This document shows positions 6,825 to 7,063 of a stretch of 7,063 nt of DNA, piece by piece. The position numbers and the translations under genes are program-made. Position 1 is the stretch's first letter. Every line of letters starts with the position of its first letter. This stretch comes from Candidatus Dormiibacterota bacterium (GTDB taxonomy: Bacteria; Chloroflexota; Dormibacteria; Aeolococcales; Aeolococcaceae): contig PLXL01000068.1 in assembly GCA_003153215.1 (NCBI GenBank), positions 2,448 to 9,510 of the forward strand, read 5' to 3'. Under the pieces are notes generated by a model. It saw only the letters and a program-made list of their open reading frames with translations. It did no database searches and had not been told where the DNA came from.

Positions 6825-6853
6825 AGCCTACCCCACAAAGGTTGACAGCGCAA
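6825..6853 (-). promoter_or_regulatory. marR promoter, leaderless type
   Basis: On the minus strand, TTGCGC (6853-6848) and TAGGCT (6830-6825) are separated by exactly 17 bp, and TAGGCT ends 6 nt before the marR ATG at 6818. No Shine-Dalgarno sequence is seen. The -35 lies back-to-back with the -35 of the divergent YceI promoter, and both fall inside one candidate operator, which fits autoregulation. Confidence 0.55.
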
Positions 6854-6854
6854 C
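6841..6854. promoter_or_regulatory. Candidate MarR operator, copy 1 (GTTGAC-AGCG-CAAC)
   Basis: A 14-bp element with the inverted ends GTTG and CAAC. It contains the plus-strand -35 TTGACA (6842-6847) and the minus-strand -35 (6848-6853), so a protein bound here would cover both divergent promoters. The same GTTGAC-N4-CAAC pattern recurs at 6870-6883. Dimeric MarR proteins usually bind imperfect palindromes of this size between divergent genes. Part of the match is inherent to the -35 consensus, so the second copy is what makes it notable. Binding by this particular regulator is inferred. Confidence 0.4.
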
Positions 6855-6871
6855 GATTCCATGAGTATAGT
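6842..6871 (+). promoter_or_regulatory. Strong sigma-70-type promoter of the YceI-family gene
   Basis: TTGACA (6842-6847) is a perfect -35 and TATAGT (6866-6871) a near-perfect -10, with an 18-bp spacer. Transcription should begin near 6878, giving a leader of about 50 nt with its own ribosome binding site. This is the best promoter in the window. Its -35 lies in candidate operator copy 1, and the last bases of its -10 lie in copy 2, as expected for a promoter that is strong when unoccupied and shut off by a repressor. Confidence 0.75.
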
Positions 6872-6883
6872 TGACCCAGCAAC
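6870..6883. promoter_or_regulatory. Candidate MarR operator, copy 2 (GTTGAC-CCAG-CAAC)
   Basis: This second GTTGAC-N4-CAAC element starts 29 bp after copy 1. It overlaps the last two bases of the YceI -10 and the expected transcription start. It does not touch the marR -10 or -35, so occupancy here would selectively block the YceI gene. Its GTTGAC is not a -35 element, which makes the repeat with copy 1 less likely to be mere promoter consensus. Confidence 0.4.
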
Positions 6884-6914
6884 CGTCGACGCAGCAACCG
6901 TCGAGGCGGCAACC
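6878..6914 (+). repeat. 15-bp tandem repeat (about 2.5 units) in the YceI-gene leader
   Basis: Two units, AGCAACCGTCGACGC (6878-6892) and AGCAACCGTCGAGGC (6893-6907), differ at one base. A partial third unit, GGCAACC (6908-6914), follows. GCAACC therefore recurs at 15-bp intervals at 6879, 6894 and 6909. The array starts at the predicted transcription start and ends 3 bp before the ribosome binding site, so nearly all of the leader is repeat. The first unit contributes the CAAC half of candidate operator copy 2. It may be a simple slippage product or a row of half-sites. Confidence 0.75.
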
Positions 6915-6917
6915 ACC

Positions 6918-6925
6918 GGAGAGAG
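6918..6925 (+). promoter_or_regulatory. Ribosome binding site of the YceI-family gene
   Basis: GGAGAGAG lies just ahead of the ATG at 6928 and fits a Shine-Dalgarno sequence. It supports this start and contrasts with the other recognisable genes in the window, which have no such site. Confidence 0.6.
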
Positions 6926-6927
6926 AC

Positions 6928-7063
6928 ATGACCCAAACCACCAACGCCACCCGCACCCCGCTCGCCCCCGGCGAGTATTCCCTCGACCCGTCCCACACCC
7001 GCGTCGGCTTCCTGGCCCGCCACCTGGTGGTGTCCAAGGTCCGGGGCAGCTTCGAGAAGGTCG
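6928..7063 (+). CDS. YceI-family (lipocalin-like polyisoprenoid-binding) protein, 5' part
   Basis: Only the first 45 codons are inside the window; the gene continues past the right edge. The fragment has the characteristic YceI opening: EYSLDPSHTRVGF at residues 16-28, then RHLVVSKVRGSF at 31-42, corresponding to the first strands of the lipocalin-like barrel. Family members bind amphiphilic or isoprenoid molecules such as long polyisoprenoid quinones, and many are induced by stress. There is no signal peptide before the domain: the first 15 residues are polar (MTQTTNATR...), so this is the cytoplasmic form seen in many high-GC Gram-positive genomes rather than the periplasmic E. coli form. 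The ATG is set by a ribosome binding site 2 nt upstream. Transcription comes from the strong promoter at 6842-6871 and is probably controlled by the divergent MarR regulator. Confidence 0.85.
   Translation, partial: MTQTTNATRTPLAPGEYSLDPSHTRVGFLARHLVVSKVRGSFEKV

Noticed and set aside
6238..7023. pepN frame extending upstream to give a 1142-residue protein
   Set aside because: The extension runs through marR and the divergent promoter region in a different frame, and PepN homology starts within ten residues of GTG 6237.

Overview
The window is a compact, roughly 70% GC stretch of bacterial chromosome carrying ordinary-looking metabolic genes. I see no mobile element, CRISPR array, tRNA or rRNA. 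The GC content, the strong third-position G/C bias, and initiation codons placed 6-8 nt after a TANNNT-like -10 box suggest Actinomycetota or a similar high-GC soil lineage such as Candidatus Dormibacterota. The leaderless-type starts point the same way, but the phylum cannot be fixed from this sequence alone.

Layout. The left part (75-3488) is a plus-strand run. It holds a ferredoxin/flavodoxin-NADP+ reductase-family flavoprotein (75-848), a possible 36-residue small ORF (857-967), a fold-type III PLP enzyme of the D-serine dehydratase / D-threonine aldolase type (967-2163), and a GT4 glycosyltransferase resembling MshA (2199-3488). The first three are packed as an operon: there is 8 bp between the first two and a TGATG stop/start overlap between the next two. 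The glycosyltransferase has its own probable leaderless promoter, whose -35 overlaps the stop codon of the PLP-enzyme gene. A 106-bp convergent junction (3489-3594) with no convincing terminator separates this block from the minus-strand genes.

The right part reads leftward: an M1 zinc aminopeptidase (pepN-type, 6237 down to 3595) preceded by a MarR-family regulator (6818 down to 6285). The regulator is divergent from a YceI-family gene that runs off the right edge (6928-7063+). The 109-bp divergent region is dense. It has a near-consensus TTGACA-18-TATAGT promoter for the YceI gene, a facing promoter for marR, two copies of GTTGAC-N4-CAAC placed on these promoters (candidate MarR operators), and a 15-bp tandem repeat that begins about where YceI-gene transcription should start.

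How the genes work together. The marR/YceI pair is probably one regulatory unit with autoregulation. The reductase and PLP enzyme may be co-expressed, but no pathway joining them is recognisable. The points most worth a second look are the operator arrangement and leader repeat, an in-frame one-residue insertion inside the PepN zinc motif (HExxH-X19-E instead of X18), the coupled small ORF, and the shared leaderless start grammar of four genes. I found nothing that I would call a new multi-gene system.
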